Source of the DNA: Chitinophagaceae bacterium
GTDB taxonomy: Bacteria > Bacteroidota > Bacteroidia > Chitinophagales > Chitinophagaceae
Length of the DNA: 62,264 nt
Direction: 5' to 3'
Assembly (NCBI GenBank): GCA_021151685.1
Contig: JAGKWS010000009.1
Location: 1-62,264, forward strand
The translations under genes were made by a program, and so were the position numbers. A model generated the notes under the pieces. That model worked only from the letters and a program-made list of their open reading frames with translations. It had not been told where the DNA came from and made no database searches. Each line of letters begins with the position of its first letter. Position 1 is the first letter of the stretch. Below are positions 34,173 through 44,166 of the stretch, in pieces.

Positions 34173-34820
34173 CTATTGCCTTGGCTGACGTTTCTTGCGA
34201 AACAGAGGCACCTTGCTTTCGTTTCCTGTCAGCAACCTTGTAATGTTCTTATGGTGCGTCAGCACTACCAGAAACGCCGTTGCAATGGCAAATAACCGAT
34301 AACTCAACTCCTGCGCCTGTGCATTGAAGATGAACAAAATGAGCAAAGGAAAAGCTATGCTGGCCGCTATAGAACTAAGTGACACATATCGTGTCATCAA
34401 CAACATCATCACAAAGACCAATACAAGGCTCAATGCTACTATGGGGTGTATAGACAGTATCATACCAAACAAGGTAGCAATACCCTTACCGCCCCTGAAC
34501 TCGGCCCAAATAGGGAAAATATGCCCCAACACCGCAGCCAGCCCCAGTATTATCTGCAAGTTCACCATCTGCTCATTGGGCGGGTTCCACGGGTAGCCCG
34601 ACAACAACGACAACTTCACTGCAATAAACCCCTTCATCATATCGGCCACCATTACACTGGCACCCGCTTTAGACCCCAATATTCTGAACGTATTTGTAGC
34701 ACCGGCATTACCACTGCCATGCTCACGTATGTCTATCCCGTATATCCACTTGCTCACCCAAACAGCCGATGGGATAGAACCAAGTAAATAAGCAAGTACA
34801 ATTAAAATCGCTTCTGTCAT
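34173..34820 (-). CDS. plsY: Glycerol-3-phosphate acyltransferase PlsY
   Basis: A 215-residue integral membrane enzyme that transfers the acyl group from acyl-phosphate to glycerol-3-phosphate, the first committed step of phospholipid synthesis. The three conserved motifs are present: GSIPSAVWVSK near the start, REHGSGNAGATNTFR, and FRGGKGIATLFG. Five or more membrane helices. I chose the ATG at 34820, which gives the standard MTEAILIVLAYLLGSIP start. There is no obvious gene between it and prmA; the 34821-35054 gap shows nothing I can support. Confidence 0.95.
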   Translation of the reverse strand: MTEAILIVLAYLLGSIPSAVWVSKWIYGIDIREHGSGNAGATNTFRILGSKAGASVMVADMMKGFIAVKLSLLSGYPWNPPNEQMVNLQIILGLAAVLGHIFPIWAEFRGGKGIATLFGMILSIHPIVALSLVLVFVMMLLMTRYVSLSSIAASIAFPLLILFIFNAQAQELSYRLFAIATAFLVVLTHHKNITRLLTGNESKVPLFRKKRQPRQ

Positions 34821-35054
34821 TCGTAAGTGAGTGTTTGCGAAAGAAAACAAATATAGCCTTTGTCATTTAATATTCCTATAGGCACATCATAAATCCTATG
34901 GTTATCAACACACTTTTGCACATTTTTAAGAACCAAATAACCCATACAACGAGGCCAACTGCATTTACATGCCTGTTTGCGAAATCAGCAACACAATTGT
35001 TGTGTACAATTTCCCAAACACAAGCCTATAGCAATATCGCAAAAGATAGTATAC

Positions 35055-35861
35055 TTACAATCGCTGCATCCGTATAGCTATCCAGCCATTTTCGGTAGTT
35101 ATCTGTTCGTCGGCAAATCCTGCGTTTCGTGCACTGGTTACCACCATCGGGGCATCGTCTGTCAGCAGGCCACTCATTATCAGCACACCACCCGGCACCA
35201 GCAATTGGTGCATACGTGCCATACCTGCCAGCAGAATGTGCCGGTTGATGTTGGCCAATATCACATCATACTCGCCAGTCACATCATCCAGCACGCCCAG
35301 CTTCATAGCTATGTGGGCACAGTTATTCCTGCCGGCATTCTCTATGGCATTCTCTACGGCCCATTCATCTATATCTATACCCAGCAGGTCGGTAGCACCC
35401 AGCTTTGCAGCCAGTATGGCCAGTACCCCAGTACCAGTACCAAAATCAAATACCCGCTTACCACCAAAGTCTACAGCACGCATAGCCCCAATTACCAGCC
35501 GGGTAGTAGCATGGTGCCCGGTACCAAAAGACATCTTGGGGGTAATAATCACCTCATAGGGTGTATCTGTAGCCACCTCGTGAAAGTGTGCCCGCACCGT
35601 ACAAAAACCAGCTACAACAACGGGTTCAATACCGGCCTCCCATTCTGCATTCCAGTTGCGTTGTTCTATATCTTCCAGCACATAGGCCATCCCTGTCGTC
35701 AGGGCATCCAGTGTCTCTTTGTCAAAATCGGCCGCTGGTATATAGGCATGTAGTGCCGTATCCGTTTCTTCAAAGCCCTCATATCCTACCTCTGCCAGTG
35801 TGGCTACAAGTACATCACGCTCATCTCCTTCGGCTATCTCAAATGTTACTCTGGTATGCAT
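35055..35861 (-). CDS. prmA: Ribosomal protein L11 methyltransferase
   Basis: A 268-residue AdoMet-dependent enzyme that trimethylates ribosomal protein L11. The N-terminal substrate-recognition domain is followed by the catalytic domain with MSFGTGHHATTRL, the AdoMet loop VFDFGTGTGVLAILAAKLGA, and the active-site motif ILANINRHIL (N-I-N form of the NPPY-like motif). The ATG at 35861 sits 15 bases after a TAACTTTG promoter box and gives the usual start. It stands alone between plsY and the T9SS cassette. Confidence 0.95.
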   Translation of the reverse strand: MHTRVTFEIAEGDERDVLVATLAEVGYEGFEETDTALHAYIPAADFDKETLDALTTGMAYVLEDIEQRNWNAEWEAGIEPVVVAGFCTVRAHFHEVATDTPYEVIITPKMSFGTGHHATTRLVIGAMRAVDFGGKRVFDFGTGTGVLAILAAKLGATDLLGIDIDEWAVENAIENAGRNNCAHIAMKLGVLDDVTGEYDVILANINRHILLAGMARMHQLLVPGGVLIMSGLLTDDAPMVVTSARNAGFADEQITTENGWIAIRMQRL

Positions 35862-35876
35862 GGTATTATTTGGGCG

Positions 35877-35884
35877 CAAAGTTA
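35877..35884 (-). promoter_or_regulatory. -7 promoter element of prmA
   Basis: TAACTTTG on the minus strand fits TAnnTTTG and ends 15 bases before the prmA ATG, implying a very short leader. Confidence 0.5.
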
Positions 35885-35943
35885 TCGGTCGGCACGCACA
35901 TATCTGCCATACCCCCCCAACTATCTGCACGCAACAGCACTAT

Positions 35944-35987
35944 ATATAGCAAGAGGGCCACCATATATGGTAGCCCTCTTGCTATAT
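35944..35987. terminator. Hairpin between the PorE-like gene and prmA
   Basis: Perfect 15-bp arms (35944-35958 and 35973-35987: ATATAGCAAGAGGGC and its complement), enclosing a second small palindrome ACCATATATGGT. It follows the stop of the PorE-like gene on the minus strand and ends its transcript before prmA. The T-run is on the plus-strand side. Confidence 0.7.
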
Positions 35988-36003
35988 TTTGGTTGCATGT
36001 ATA

Positions 36004-38265
36004 TTACTCGTCATCATCGTTGCCAGTCTTCTTGGCACCAGCTTCTTTGTCATCTTCCAAACCCTGTGGCTCTACCGACAGGTTACGCTCCTGCTGGTCC
36101 ATAGTGCCCGGTTGTGCGCTGCTGTACAATACACGGCGTGTAGGCACATCAGTTACAATACGGAACTCGGTACGGCGATTCACAGCGCGGTTAGCTTCCA
36201 TATCCTTGCCATTTACAGTTTCTTGCTTCACCGGATTTTTAGCACCAAAACCACGTGCAGTCATTCTGCCACGGTCTATACCGCTCTTCTCCAAATAATC
36301 AAGTACTGCCTGTGCACGACGCTGAGACAATGCAAGGTTATATTCCTGACGACCCTTACCATCGGTGTAAGAGAATATCTCTACAGATATAGATGGGTTG
36401 TCTGTCATAAACTTCACAACAGAATCCAAAGAGGCTACTGACTCAGGACGCAAAGTGGCCTTGTCATAATCGTAGTAAATGTTGCTTACGCTGAAGCTAT
36501 TGCGAATGCTATCCAAAAAGATAGTCACATTCACAGTATCATCGGGGTCGCTACGCTTAATTTCCATAGTGCTTACAGTAGCACGAGAGGAAGTATAGCC
36601 AGCTTTGTCTCCAGTCAATACATAAGAGTGTACACGAGACATGTTGAACAGAAAGTTACCATCTTCGGTATGGAAGGTACGCTGGTCACCGTTTTGGTCG
36701 GTCATTTTCACAACAGTCTCTGTCATTACAGCACCAGTCTTCTTATCAACAACCTTACCGGTTACCACAAGTTTTGGTTCCATTTGCACACGCCATATGT
36801 CATTACAGCAGGTTGGGTTCTTCAGCGCATAAGAGCCTATACGGTTCGATACCAGATAACCGTCTGGTTTGCCAACCGGATCCAGTATAAAGTACATATC
36901 ATCGGCACAGGTGTTGAAGGGATAACCCATGTTCTGTACACTCTTGTAGCGCGATGGACCACCCTCGGCTCTGTATATGTCTAAACCACCCATAGACTTC
37001 TGCCCGCTTGATGCAAAATACAATGTACTGGTGCGGGTGTCATAATATGGTGTCAGCTCATCCATCTTGGTATTAACCATCTTACCACAGTTCTGTGGGC
37101 GACTTATACGACCATCACGAGGGTCTATGATAGAATACCACAAATCCCAACCACCACGGCTCTGCAACATACGGTCAGATGCAAAGAAGATTATTTCTTT
37201 CTTTCCAACTTTAGCAACAAATGGCATGGTGTTGTGGCCCATTTCTCCAAGATCTCCCATCAAATCCGGAGTCGACCAACCATTAACGCCAAATTTGCTC
37301 ATATAAATGTTACACCTCAAACTATCCATTGCATCCAGACCACACTTAGAGAAATAAAACTTATCTCCACCGGGCCCCCAAGATCCGTTGCCGGTATGCA
37401 TATTCGGATCATTGAACTGGCCATCATAAAAAGGCAGGGGCCATTGGAAAGAGTCTACATAACCAGCCTGCTTGTGCGAGTACATAAACTTGTCCTTAAA
37501 CTCAGAAGGCTTCCAGGGGTCTGTTTCTACCAACCCTTTGCCACCAATAAAAGAGGCGTTAGATGTTTTGTTCCTACCCAATGTAGCAAACAACAAAGCC
37601 GAGTCGCCCAGTGGATACGGAGACAGCTCTGTATAAGAACTGTTTACATTAGGTCCAGCGTTTATCACAGTAGCGGCCTGTGGGTCTTTCAACGATGCTA
37701 TCGCCATTTCACAACCCTCAATTTCCACTTTTATCAGCTTCTTCAGGTTTTTAACCACTTTGGGATCTTTGTACCTGAAAAAATTACCTGCAATCGCCGG
37801 ATTGTCATCCTTCTTTTTAGCTACAGCATTTTTCTTGTTTTCTACCAAAAACTCATTGAACAACTCTATAGCCAGCTTGTACTCGCACTGTTGCTTGTAC
37901 ATCAACGCAGCATAGTACCCTGCGTACGGGTACACATTTTTTGCCATCGTTTTTACTTCTGAAAAATAGTGGGCAGCTAATACATAATCTCGTGTAGCCA
38001 TATAACATGTGGCCAACCTCCACGATATGTATGGATTGCGCTCGTCTTGCTGTTTCAGTTGCTGGTAGTAGTCTATTGCCTCAAAGTAACTTCTTTTATC
38101 ATAAAGTTGGTCAGCCCAAGTCAACTTCTTGCCGTACGACAACCCAGAAAGTGGATCATTCGCCTTGTTCCGGTACTTGTCCTTCATGTTCTTCTGAGCA
38201 TCAGCGTAATTAGGCGCGGCTACTATCAAAGTAACTAAAAACAGGTACAGCCAATTTTTTCTCAT
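36004..38265 (-). CDS. PorE-like OmpA-family protein with TPR and beta-propeller (type IX secretion)
   Basis: A 753-residue lipoprotein-like envelope protein with a signal peptide (LYLFLVTLIVAAPNYADAQ). Domains in order: TPR helices (about 50-160), a WD40/PD40 propeller (about 200-480, with SLRCNIYMSKFGVNGWSTP-type blades), a carboxypeptidase-regulatory-like domain (about 500-590), and a C-terminal OmpA peptidoglycan-binding domain (YYDYDKATLRPESVASLDSV, ending near 725). This order is that of PorE, which anchors the type IX secretion system to peptidoglycan. It is followed in the genome by PorP/SprF and a giant type B adhesin, all on the same strand. It could be an accessory PorE paralog serving this adhesin. 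Confidence 0.88.
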   Translation of the reverse strand: MRKNWLYLFLVTLIVAAPNYADAQKNMKDKYRNKANDPLSGLSYGKKLTWADQLYDKRSYFEAIDYYQQLKQQDERNPYISWRLATCYMATRDYVLAAHYFSEVKTMAKNVYPYAGYYAALMYKQQCEYKLAIELFNEFLVENKKNAVAKKKDDNPAIAGNFFRYKDPKVVKNLKKLIKVEIEGCEMAIASLKDPQAATVINAGPNVNSSYTELSPYPLGDSALLFATLGRNKTSNASFIGGKGLVETDPWKPSEFKDKFMYSHKQAGYVDSFQWPLPFYDGQFNDPNMHTGNGSWGPGGDKFYFSKCGLDAMDSLRCNIYMSKFGVNGWSTPDLMGDLGEMGHNTMPFVAKVGKKEIIFFASDRMLQSRGGWDLWYSIIDPRDGRISRPQNCGKMVNTKMDELTPYYDTRTSTLYFASSGQKSMGGLDIYRAEGGPSRYKSVQNMGYPFNTCADDMYFILDPVGKPDGYLVSNRIGSYALKNPTCCNDIWRVQMEPKLVVTGKVVDKKTGAVMTETVVKMTDQNGDQRTFHTEDGNFLFNMSRVHSYVLTGDKAGYTSSRATVSTMEIKRSDPDDTVNVTIFLDSIRNSFSVSNIYYDYDKATLRPESVASLDSVVKFMTDNPSISVEIFSYTDGKGRQEYNLALSQRRAQAVLDYLEKSGIDRGRMTARGFGAKNPVKQETVNGKDMEANRAVNRRTEFRIVTDVPTRRVLYSSAQPGTMDQQERNLSVEPQGLEDDKEAGAKKTGNDDDE

Positions 38266-38317
38266 GTGCGTGAGCGTTGTTAAAGGATATAAAAGTATAA
38301 ATTGGTTTCAAAAAAAA

Positions 38318-38348
38318 GAAGGGCTTTCAAAAAAACTTTTAGCCCTTC
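38318..38348 (-). terminator. Rho-independent terminator of the adhesin-PorP transcript
   Basis: On the minus strand GAAGGGCT pairs with AGCCCTTC across a 15-base loop, followed by a run of T residues. It lies 23 bases after the stop of the PorP/SprF-like gene. Confidence 0.75.
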
Positions 38349-38370
38349 AATTAATTATGTGTATTTCTTC

Positions 38371-39408
38371 TTAGAATCTCGTGCATGGAACAGTACGCTT
38401 GCCGGCAAACTTGAACGGACTTGGCGCAATATAACGCAGAGCCAGTTCGAAGCCTCCATTACCATTGCTGGCTGCATTTAGCTGAGAAATGTTGTAGTCG
38501 TAACCAATTCCTATACGAATGCCCTTGAACTCTACACCACCGGTTATCATCACAGCATCACCGGTACGGTACCAGCCACCCAGGAATACAGCGGTAGAGA
38601 AGTTACTGTAACCGGGGTCGTTATTTACGTAATACAAAAACTCGTTACCACCTATTATTTCGGTAGCAGAGGCCTGCGTCTGGAACAACAATGCCGGGCG
38701 CAATGTCAAACGATCATTAGACTTTATGGAAAGCCCCAACTGGCCTGTAAAGCGCATATCCAACCCAACAGTGCTCGTCTGCTTCTTCAGCAGTGCGTCA
38801 TTCGGCTGGTTGATGTTGTTGGCACCCAAACCTATTACATAGTTGAAGTTTTCCTTACCACCAGACAATGCCACACCGGCATTTACCAGATAGTAGTTTA
38901 CACTGTTACCTATGCCCAACGAATATTCGTTAGACGTACCGGGAACAAAAGTACCGTTCACCGATTCATCACCAAAATACAGCTTAGAGAGGTCTATGCT
39001 TTTGCTGGCATAGCCACCTTGCATACCTACCGCTATGCTACCATTACCCACCGTTTTGTGGTACGCCAGGGATAGCAGGCCGGTAAAGTTCTGCAGGTTA
39101 CCATCACCCGCCTTGTCATTAAATATTTGTATGCCTGCGGCCAATGCGCCACCCGACTGGTCTAAGTACAACGGCATGTCGGCATGTGCGCCCATGGTCA
39201 CATAGGGTACAGTTACACTACCCCATTGCGTTCTGTATATGCCACCGGCACGTGCCAGCCCGTCGAACATACCCGTAAATGCGGGATTGACTACCATTGG
39301 CGCCATATCGAACTGCGTAAAATGGATGTCTTGCGCAAAAACAGCCGGTGCACTTGCAGTAAGTGCTGTAGCCAAACAAAAACGGGTAATTATCCTTTTC
39401 GTATTCAT
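38371..39408 (-). CDS. PorP/SprF family type IX secretion outer-membrane protein
   Basis: A 345-residue outer-membrane barrel with a signal peptide (LATALTASAPAVFAQ). The family opening HFTQFDMAPMVVNPAFTGMF is diagnostic, as is the alternation of glycine-rich strands to the end. SprF-type proteins are needed for secretion and attachment of substrates with type B C-terminal domains. The upstream gene, 22 bases away, encodes just such a substrate, so these two form a substrate-plus-receiver pair. Confidence 0.95.
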   Translation of the reverse strand: MNTKRIITRFCLATALTASAPAVFAQDIHFTQFDMAPMVVNPAFTGMFDGLARAGGIYRTQWGSVTVPYVTMGAHADMPLYLDQSGGALAAGIQIFNDKAGDGNLQNFTGLLSLAYHKTVGNGSIAVGMQGGYASKSIDLSKLYFGDESVNGTFVPGTSNEYSLGIGNSVNYYLVNAGVALSGGKENFNYVIGLGANNINQPNDALLKKQTSTVGLDMRFTGQLGLSIKSNDRLTLRPALLFQTQASATEIIGGNEFLYYVNNDPGYSNFSTAVFLGGWYRTGDAVMITGGVEFKGIRIGIGYDYNISQLNAASNGNGGFELALRYIAPSPFKFAGKRTVPCTRF

Positions 39409-39430
39409 CTTTATTTATTGCGTTGTAAAG

Positions 39431-42400
39431 TTACCTTAATAAACTTACGTTTCCTTGCTTTTTAAATACTTTTCCTGTATTGGTTACACCCTCGTATATA
39501 TATACAAATACACCTACGGGTTGTGGCACTCCTTTATACGTTCCATCCCACCCTTTTTCCATGTCGGTGGTCTCAAATACCATATTTCCCCAACGGTTGA
39601 AAATACGGAAATAATTCAAAGTGGCAATACCGCGCTTAATAATTTTAAATTCATTATTTGCACCAGACCCAGGTGTAAACGCATTAGGCACATTAGTTAG
39701 TGTCTCATCGCTTACATTAATATTTATTGAATCCTTCGTTTTGCAACCATGCTCTGTCACACCGGTTATTACATATTTGGTACTAATAGAGGGCGATGCA
39801 ATAGGTGTAGCTATATATCTGCTATTAAGCCCGCCACCCGGTGTCCACACTACATTGGTACAGTTAGTCTCGGGTAATAGCTGGTAATTTTCGCCGGGAA
39901 ACAGCATAACAGAATCCTCCAGGAAGATAACAGCTGCCGGATGCACCATTGCGGTGAAATGTATTGTGTCTTTACAGCCATCGGCACTGGTGGCTACAAT
40001 GGTATATGTTTGGTCGGTAATAGGCTTTATTACTGGTGTTGCCTGATTGGCACCACTCAGGTACAATGCCGGCATCCATTGGTAAGACACACCACCCATG
40101 GGGGTCAGAACGGCACTGTCGTGCGGGCAAAAATCTCTCTGTGGCTCTATACTGGCAAAGTTGCCGGGCAATACTACAATCTTTGCCGAATCTACTGCAA
40201 TACACCCTGCTGGTGTCTTCACCGTCAGTATAATGGTCTCGCTGGCAGCACCTGTCAATACTACAGATGGGTCTGATGGATGATCGATGTGTGTTGCCGG
40301 AGCCCAATCATACTCGTAATGGGTGTACCATCCGGGGGTTACATTTGCAATCATCCTGATGGTATCGGCCTCGCACACAAACCGGTTACCACCAATATAT
40401 ACCTGCGGGTTGGGTTGCACATCTATAAACAAAGAGTCGTAAAATGTGGGACAGCTATGAAACGATACGCGCACCTTGTACAAGGCCGATGTATCGGGGG
40501 TAATGATAGGTGTCAGTATGTTGGATATTGGTATACCAGCCGTAGGCAACCATTGGTAAGAAAACAGCGGGTCGCCGGTAGCTACTATCTGTACCGACCG
40601 TCCTTTACAAATGGCGGTATCTGGCATCAGGTTTATTCTGTCGGGCAGCACATACAGGTTTATCAGGTCTCTTACCGCACACCCTATAGCATGGGGCATC
40701 ACAGTAACGGTGTATACATATGCACCTGCCACTGTTGGGGTTATTACGGGATTGGGCAGGGTATCGTTGCTCACATACGTGGCCGGAGACCATTGGTAGC
40801 TGTAGTACCCGCTACCTACACCAGTACTACCGGGTACAGTAAGGTCTACCGTATACGTCATAGGAATACATATAGTATCATACAACACTACAAGTGGTGC
40901 AGGTGTGTCTACTTCTATATAGAAACTATGCACCATATTTGGGCAATGTGCATAAGAGGCAGTAACAGTATAGGAATTGCTTACCGTTGGCGTTATCAAC
41001 GGCTCCATAATGTTCACATTAGACACCCCATAAGGTGGTGCCCAGAACCATGTAAATTCAGATGAACCGCCACTGATGCTGGTTTGTACAGACTCGCCAA
41101 TACATATTGCCGTATCACGATTGTTCAATATAAAGTCGTTAGGTACCGTATGTACCGTTATGTTGGTACGGCTGGCACAGGCTGGTAGTGCTGTAGGGTA
41201 CACAGTAACCGTATACGTAACATCGCCAACTACAGTAGGTGTTACCACCGGCCCCGAAACAGAGGTACCACTAAGGTGTGTAGCCGGCAACCACGAGTAA
41301 GTATATGGCGTACCCGGTGGCGATACATATACATTCAACGGTACCGATACCCCCACACAGGTTTTAACGAGTGTAGAATCTACCGTCAACACAGGATTGG
41401 GGAAGATAGATACTGTAACCGTTTTGATTTGAGGCACACAACCCAATGCCGGATCGGCTGTAACCACCAGCGAATAGGTAGTGGTAACAACGGGATTGGC
41501 GGTGGTGTACAGCGATGTTGGAGACACTACTGAAGCCGAAGGCAACCACTGGTAATTGAGCACTGTTGCAAAATCGGCATCTCCCGTTGCCCTCAGTGGT
41601 ACCGTCTGCCCCGCACAAATAGAGGTGTCGGGCGTAAGAATGTGAAAATTGAAGGAATCTAATATAGTAAGGCTGGCGGTTGCCACCGGAATAAATATGG
41701 TAGGGTTGCACGGGTCTTGCTTCAATATCTGCAATGTTACCACCTTGGGCCCTGCAGGCACCACCGGCAGCGTATTGATATTAAGAATGGCCGACGTAGT
41801 GGTAGGCGGTATCACAATACTGGTAGGTATGGTAGCATAGTCGTAGCCGTTTACCGCAGTACCCATTATATTGTAGTATACAGTAACCGCAGTGTCTTGC
41901 GGGGTAGGAATGGTAAACACAAAATTGCCCGGATTACAGCCACGTATACAATATGGCAACCCACTGGTGCCCACAGCCGTAACGGTAGTTGGTACCGTAG
42001 AGGTAAGACTGCCTCCTTTTATAAACACACCAGAGTTATACGCATTGTCGCCCACGTCGGCAATACCCAGTTTCAGATGGTAGGTATCGCAGGGGCTTAC
42101 AGCAGCTATTGCTCTCAGCACCGTTGTTTTACCATCGTACACCAGCATGGTACTTGCCGAGTTGTCGACATAGTACATACCAAACGGAGAGCCGGGGCCC
42201 AATGCATTACAGGTACCAATGGCATAGCTGGTGCCGGTAGGTGCCGAGTTTACACTGTTGATACAAACAGGAATATTGGTACCCGGTACGCGTGCTATGT
42301 TGTATGGTGTGGCATAAGTAGTAAGTGGCGAAGTAACGCCACCCGAAATAAGAAAGCCGAAAACGTCATTGAAGCTGGAACAGGCAAACTCGGGATACTC

Positions 42401-42847
42401 CTCTGAGGCAAATACATAATCAAACTTCACCGTATCGCCTGCCGCCTTAAAGTCAAATTCCAACACACAGGCATCATTGGTGGTACCGCCTGCCAGTGTG
42501 GCAAGGTCGGCATCGGCCAGCGATGGGGTGTGCCCAATAGACTCGAATGTACTGGCAGGTGCCGCAATACCATTTGCCGAGCCTGTAGTAAGCACTATAC
42601 CGTTCGATACCCCAATAGGGTCTACCACAGTGGTGAACAATCCGTTGGCACCGGTATCGCAGGTCAGCACCGGGCTCAGTACCAATACCCCGCTACCTGT
42701 AAGTGCAGTAGCCAATGCTGCTGCTGTCTGGTTTTGAGCCACAGTTATCTGCGCATGGGCAGTAACCGTTAGTGCGCCCGCCACCACACAGGCACTGGCT
42801 ACGTGCTTCATGGCTTTGCAGAAGGTATTGAGTATGGATAGTTTCAT
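39431..42847 (-). CDS. Giant surface adhesin with choice-of-anchor L domain and T9SS type B sorting domain
   Basis: A 1138-residue secreted protein. I took the ATG at 42847 (KLSILNTFCKAMKHVASACV, signal peptide ending near AHAQ); an ATG 12 codons later is possible. It begins with a choice-of-anchor L domain (GIVLTTGSANGIAAP, FDYVFASEEYPEFACSSFND), then a Calx-beta-like domain (AVNGYDYATIPTSIVIPPTT), then about six PKD/Ig-like repeats (each with a QWLPA or SWLPA motif), and ends in a type B sorting domain (NVPNAFTPGSGANNEFKI to KKQGNVSLLR). It is secreted by the type IX system and probably held on the surface through the adjacent PorP/SprF-like protein. A role in adhesion or gliding is likely. 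Confidence 0.92.
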   Translation of the reverse strand: MKLSILNTFCKAMKHVASACVVAGALTVTAHAQITVAQNQTAAALATALTGSGVLVLSPVLTCDTGANGLFTTVVDPIGVSNGIVLTTGSANGIAAPASTFESIGHTPSLADADLATLAGGTTNDACVLEFDFKAAGDTVKFDYVFASEEYPEFACSSFNDVFGFLISGGVTSPLTTYATPYNIARVPGTNIPVCINSVNSAPTGTSYAIGTCNALGPGSPFGMYYVDNSASTMLVYDGKTTVLRAIAAVSPCDTYHLKLGIADVGDNAYNSGVFIKGGSLTSTVPTTVTAVGTSGLPYCIRGCNPGNFVFTIPTPQDTAVTVYYNIMGTAVNGYDYATIPTSIVIPPTTTSAILNINTLPVVPAGPKVVTLQILKQDPCNPTIFIPVATASLTILDSFNFHILTPDTSICAGQTVPLRATGDADFATVLNYQWLPSASVVSPTSLYTTANPVVTTTYSLVVTADPALGCVPQIKTVTVSIFPNPVLTVDSTLVKTCVGVSVPLNVYVSPPGTPYTYSWLPATHLSGTSVSGPVVTPTVVGDVTYTVTVYPTALPACASRTNITVHTVPNDFILNNRDTAICIGESVQTSISGGSSEFTWFWAPPYGVSNVNIMEPLITPTVSNSYTVTASYAHCPNMVHSFYIEVDTPAPLVVLYDTICIPMTYTVDLTVPGSTGVGSGYYSYQWSPATYVSNDTLPNPVITPTVAGAYVYTVTVMPHAIGCAVRDLINLYVLPDRINLMPDTAICKGRSVQIVATGDPLFSYQWLPTAGIPISNILTPIITPDTSALYKVRVSFHSCPTFYDSLFIDVQPNPQVYIGGNRFVCEADTIRMIANVTPGWYTHYEYDWAPATHIDHPSDPSVVLTGAASETIILTVKTPAGCIAVDSAKIVVLPGNFASIEPQRDFCPHDSAVLTPMGGVSYQWMPALYLSGANQATPVIKPITDQTYTIVATSADGCKDTIHFTAMVHPAAVIFLEDSVMLFPGENYQLLPETNCTNVVWTPGGGLNSRYIATPIASPSISTKYVITGVTEHGCKTKDSININVSDETLTNVPNAFTPGSGANNEFKIIKRGIATLNYFRIFNRWGNMVFETTDMEKGWDGTYKGVPQPVGVFVYIYEGVTNTGKVFKKQGNVSLLR

Positions 42848-43032
42848 TGGCAGTAGTAAAATGGTACAAAATCGCTTACTGATAACAGACGAGCTACTTT
42901 CGCAAAACGTTTGCAATGGGCACGGCAATTATTATCAAAAATATAATAATAGTGCTATGTTTCAAACAGAAATTTAACTTCTTTTCCACATTTGGGAATA
43001 CCGTGTGGCAAGGCATTGCCAATCAATACGTT

Positions 43033-44133
43033 CTATGCCGGGGTGTTCTGTGTAGCATTCATAAATGCACATATAAGCTGGTGAAAATGGTGCGTACCCT
43101 GCTCGTGCAACACCGAATAACGCCCATGCTGGTAGAAACGCGACCTCACTCCCTGCTGCACTTGCTGCACTATGGCCTCGTCTTCCAGCTCCACCTCGTC
43201 CAGCCCGCTGCCAGCCCCCTCGCCCAGCAACTCCTCATGCAGTACCCATGCTATAAAAGACACCTTGCAAGACGATGTCCCTGTAGGGTACACCACATTC
43301 AGCGACAAGCCCCAGGGGTAAAAATTGAACATCATATTGGGGAACACCCAAAAGTAATAGGCAGCTACCTTCTTGCCATAGTCGGGCGAGGTGGTGGGCA
43401 AATCGAAACATACATCATCGTCCTTACCTATGCCCAATTGCAGATTCGAGTATCGGAACAACTCGGTACTGTACTCGCCAAAATCGAGCTCCTTATTCAG
43501 CCCGGCATGTACAAACGGGATATGAAACCCTTCCAGATAATTTTCGCAATACAAGGCCCAGTTGGCCGCTACTTCGTAGTCCTTAGACAGGTCTGGCCTG
43601 CGTTGCAGCCTATCCATCGGGTACCACGCAATACGCGCTTGCATTTCGGCAAACACTGTTTGGAACGGAATACCTGCCTCAACCGAGGTAAACAACAAAT
43701 TGCCCCATTGCCCCAGCGGCAACTGATGCAAATCATCGGCCGGGCAGGGAAAATGGCGCACCTCCTTAAACTCTGGCATATGCAACATTTTACCCGCCAG
43801 CGAGAACTGCCGCCCATGGTAGCCACACCGTATATGATGTAGCCTGCAAGGCTCGGTTACCAGCAGGTTGGCCCTGTGGGTACACACATTGCTCATACAG
43901 CGCAGTGTGCCGCCATCATTAGCCAGCACTAACGGCTCATTGCCATAGTTGGGCAACCATACAAAGGGCTGTGTGGTACCGGGTTCGGCCAGTGTAGCCG
44001 CATCGCCCACATATAGCCACATTGGTGCAAATATTTTTTGCAGCGACTCGCGCAAATAATAGTCGGCTGTGTAAAAGACCGCAGGCAGTGTGTGCGCTTC
44101 AGCAATGTTGGGATGTACGTACAGTGGCTGCAT
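43033..44133 (-). CDS. Rieske-type aromatic-ring-hydroxylating / choline-monooxygenase-like oxygenase
   Basis: A 366-residue alpha-subunit-type oxygenase. The Rieske [2Fe-2S] ligands are CTHRANLL and CGYHGRQFS (C-x-H ... C-x2-H). The catalytic mononuclear iron region is CENYLEGFHIPFVHAGLNKEL, with two His and the bridging acidic residue expected nearby. The general layout matches choline monooxygenase-like proteins of Bacteroidota. No reductase or ferredoxin gene is adjacent. The start chosen is the ATG at 44133 (MQPLYVHPNIAEAH); a GTG 33 bases upstream would touch the nadK stop. Substrate unknown. Confidence 0.88.
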   Translation of the reverse strand: MQPLYVHPNIAEAHTLPAVFYTADYYLRESLQKIFAPMWLYVGDAATLAEPGTTQPFVWLPNYGNEPLVLANDGGTLRCMSNVCTHRANLLVTEPCRLHHIRCGYHGRQFSLAGKMLHMPEFKEVRHFPCPADDLHQLPLGQWGNLLFTSVEAGIPFQTVFAEMQARIAWYPMDRLQRRPDLSKDYEVAANWALYCENYLEGFHIPFVHAGLNKELDFGEYSTELFRYSNLQLGIGKDDDVCFDLPTTSPDYGKKVAAYYFWVFPNMMFNFYPWGLSLNVVYPTGTSSCKVSFIAWVLHEELLGEGAGSGLDEVELEDEAIVQQVQQGVRSRFYQHGRYSVLHEQGTHHFHQLICAFMNATQNTPA

Positions 44134-44166
44134 AAACCAATGATAATGAGCGTTATTAATCTTCAC

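Noticed and set aside
40280..41065. Long plus-strand open frame opposite the adhesin gene
   Set aside because: It is a shadow of the repetitive coding sequence on the other strand; its product is rich in Tyr, His, Cys and Arg with no domain pattern.
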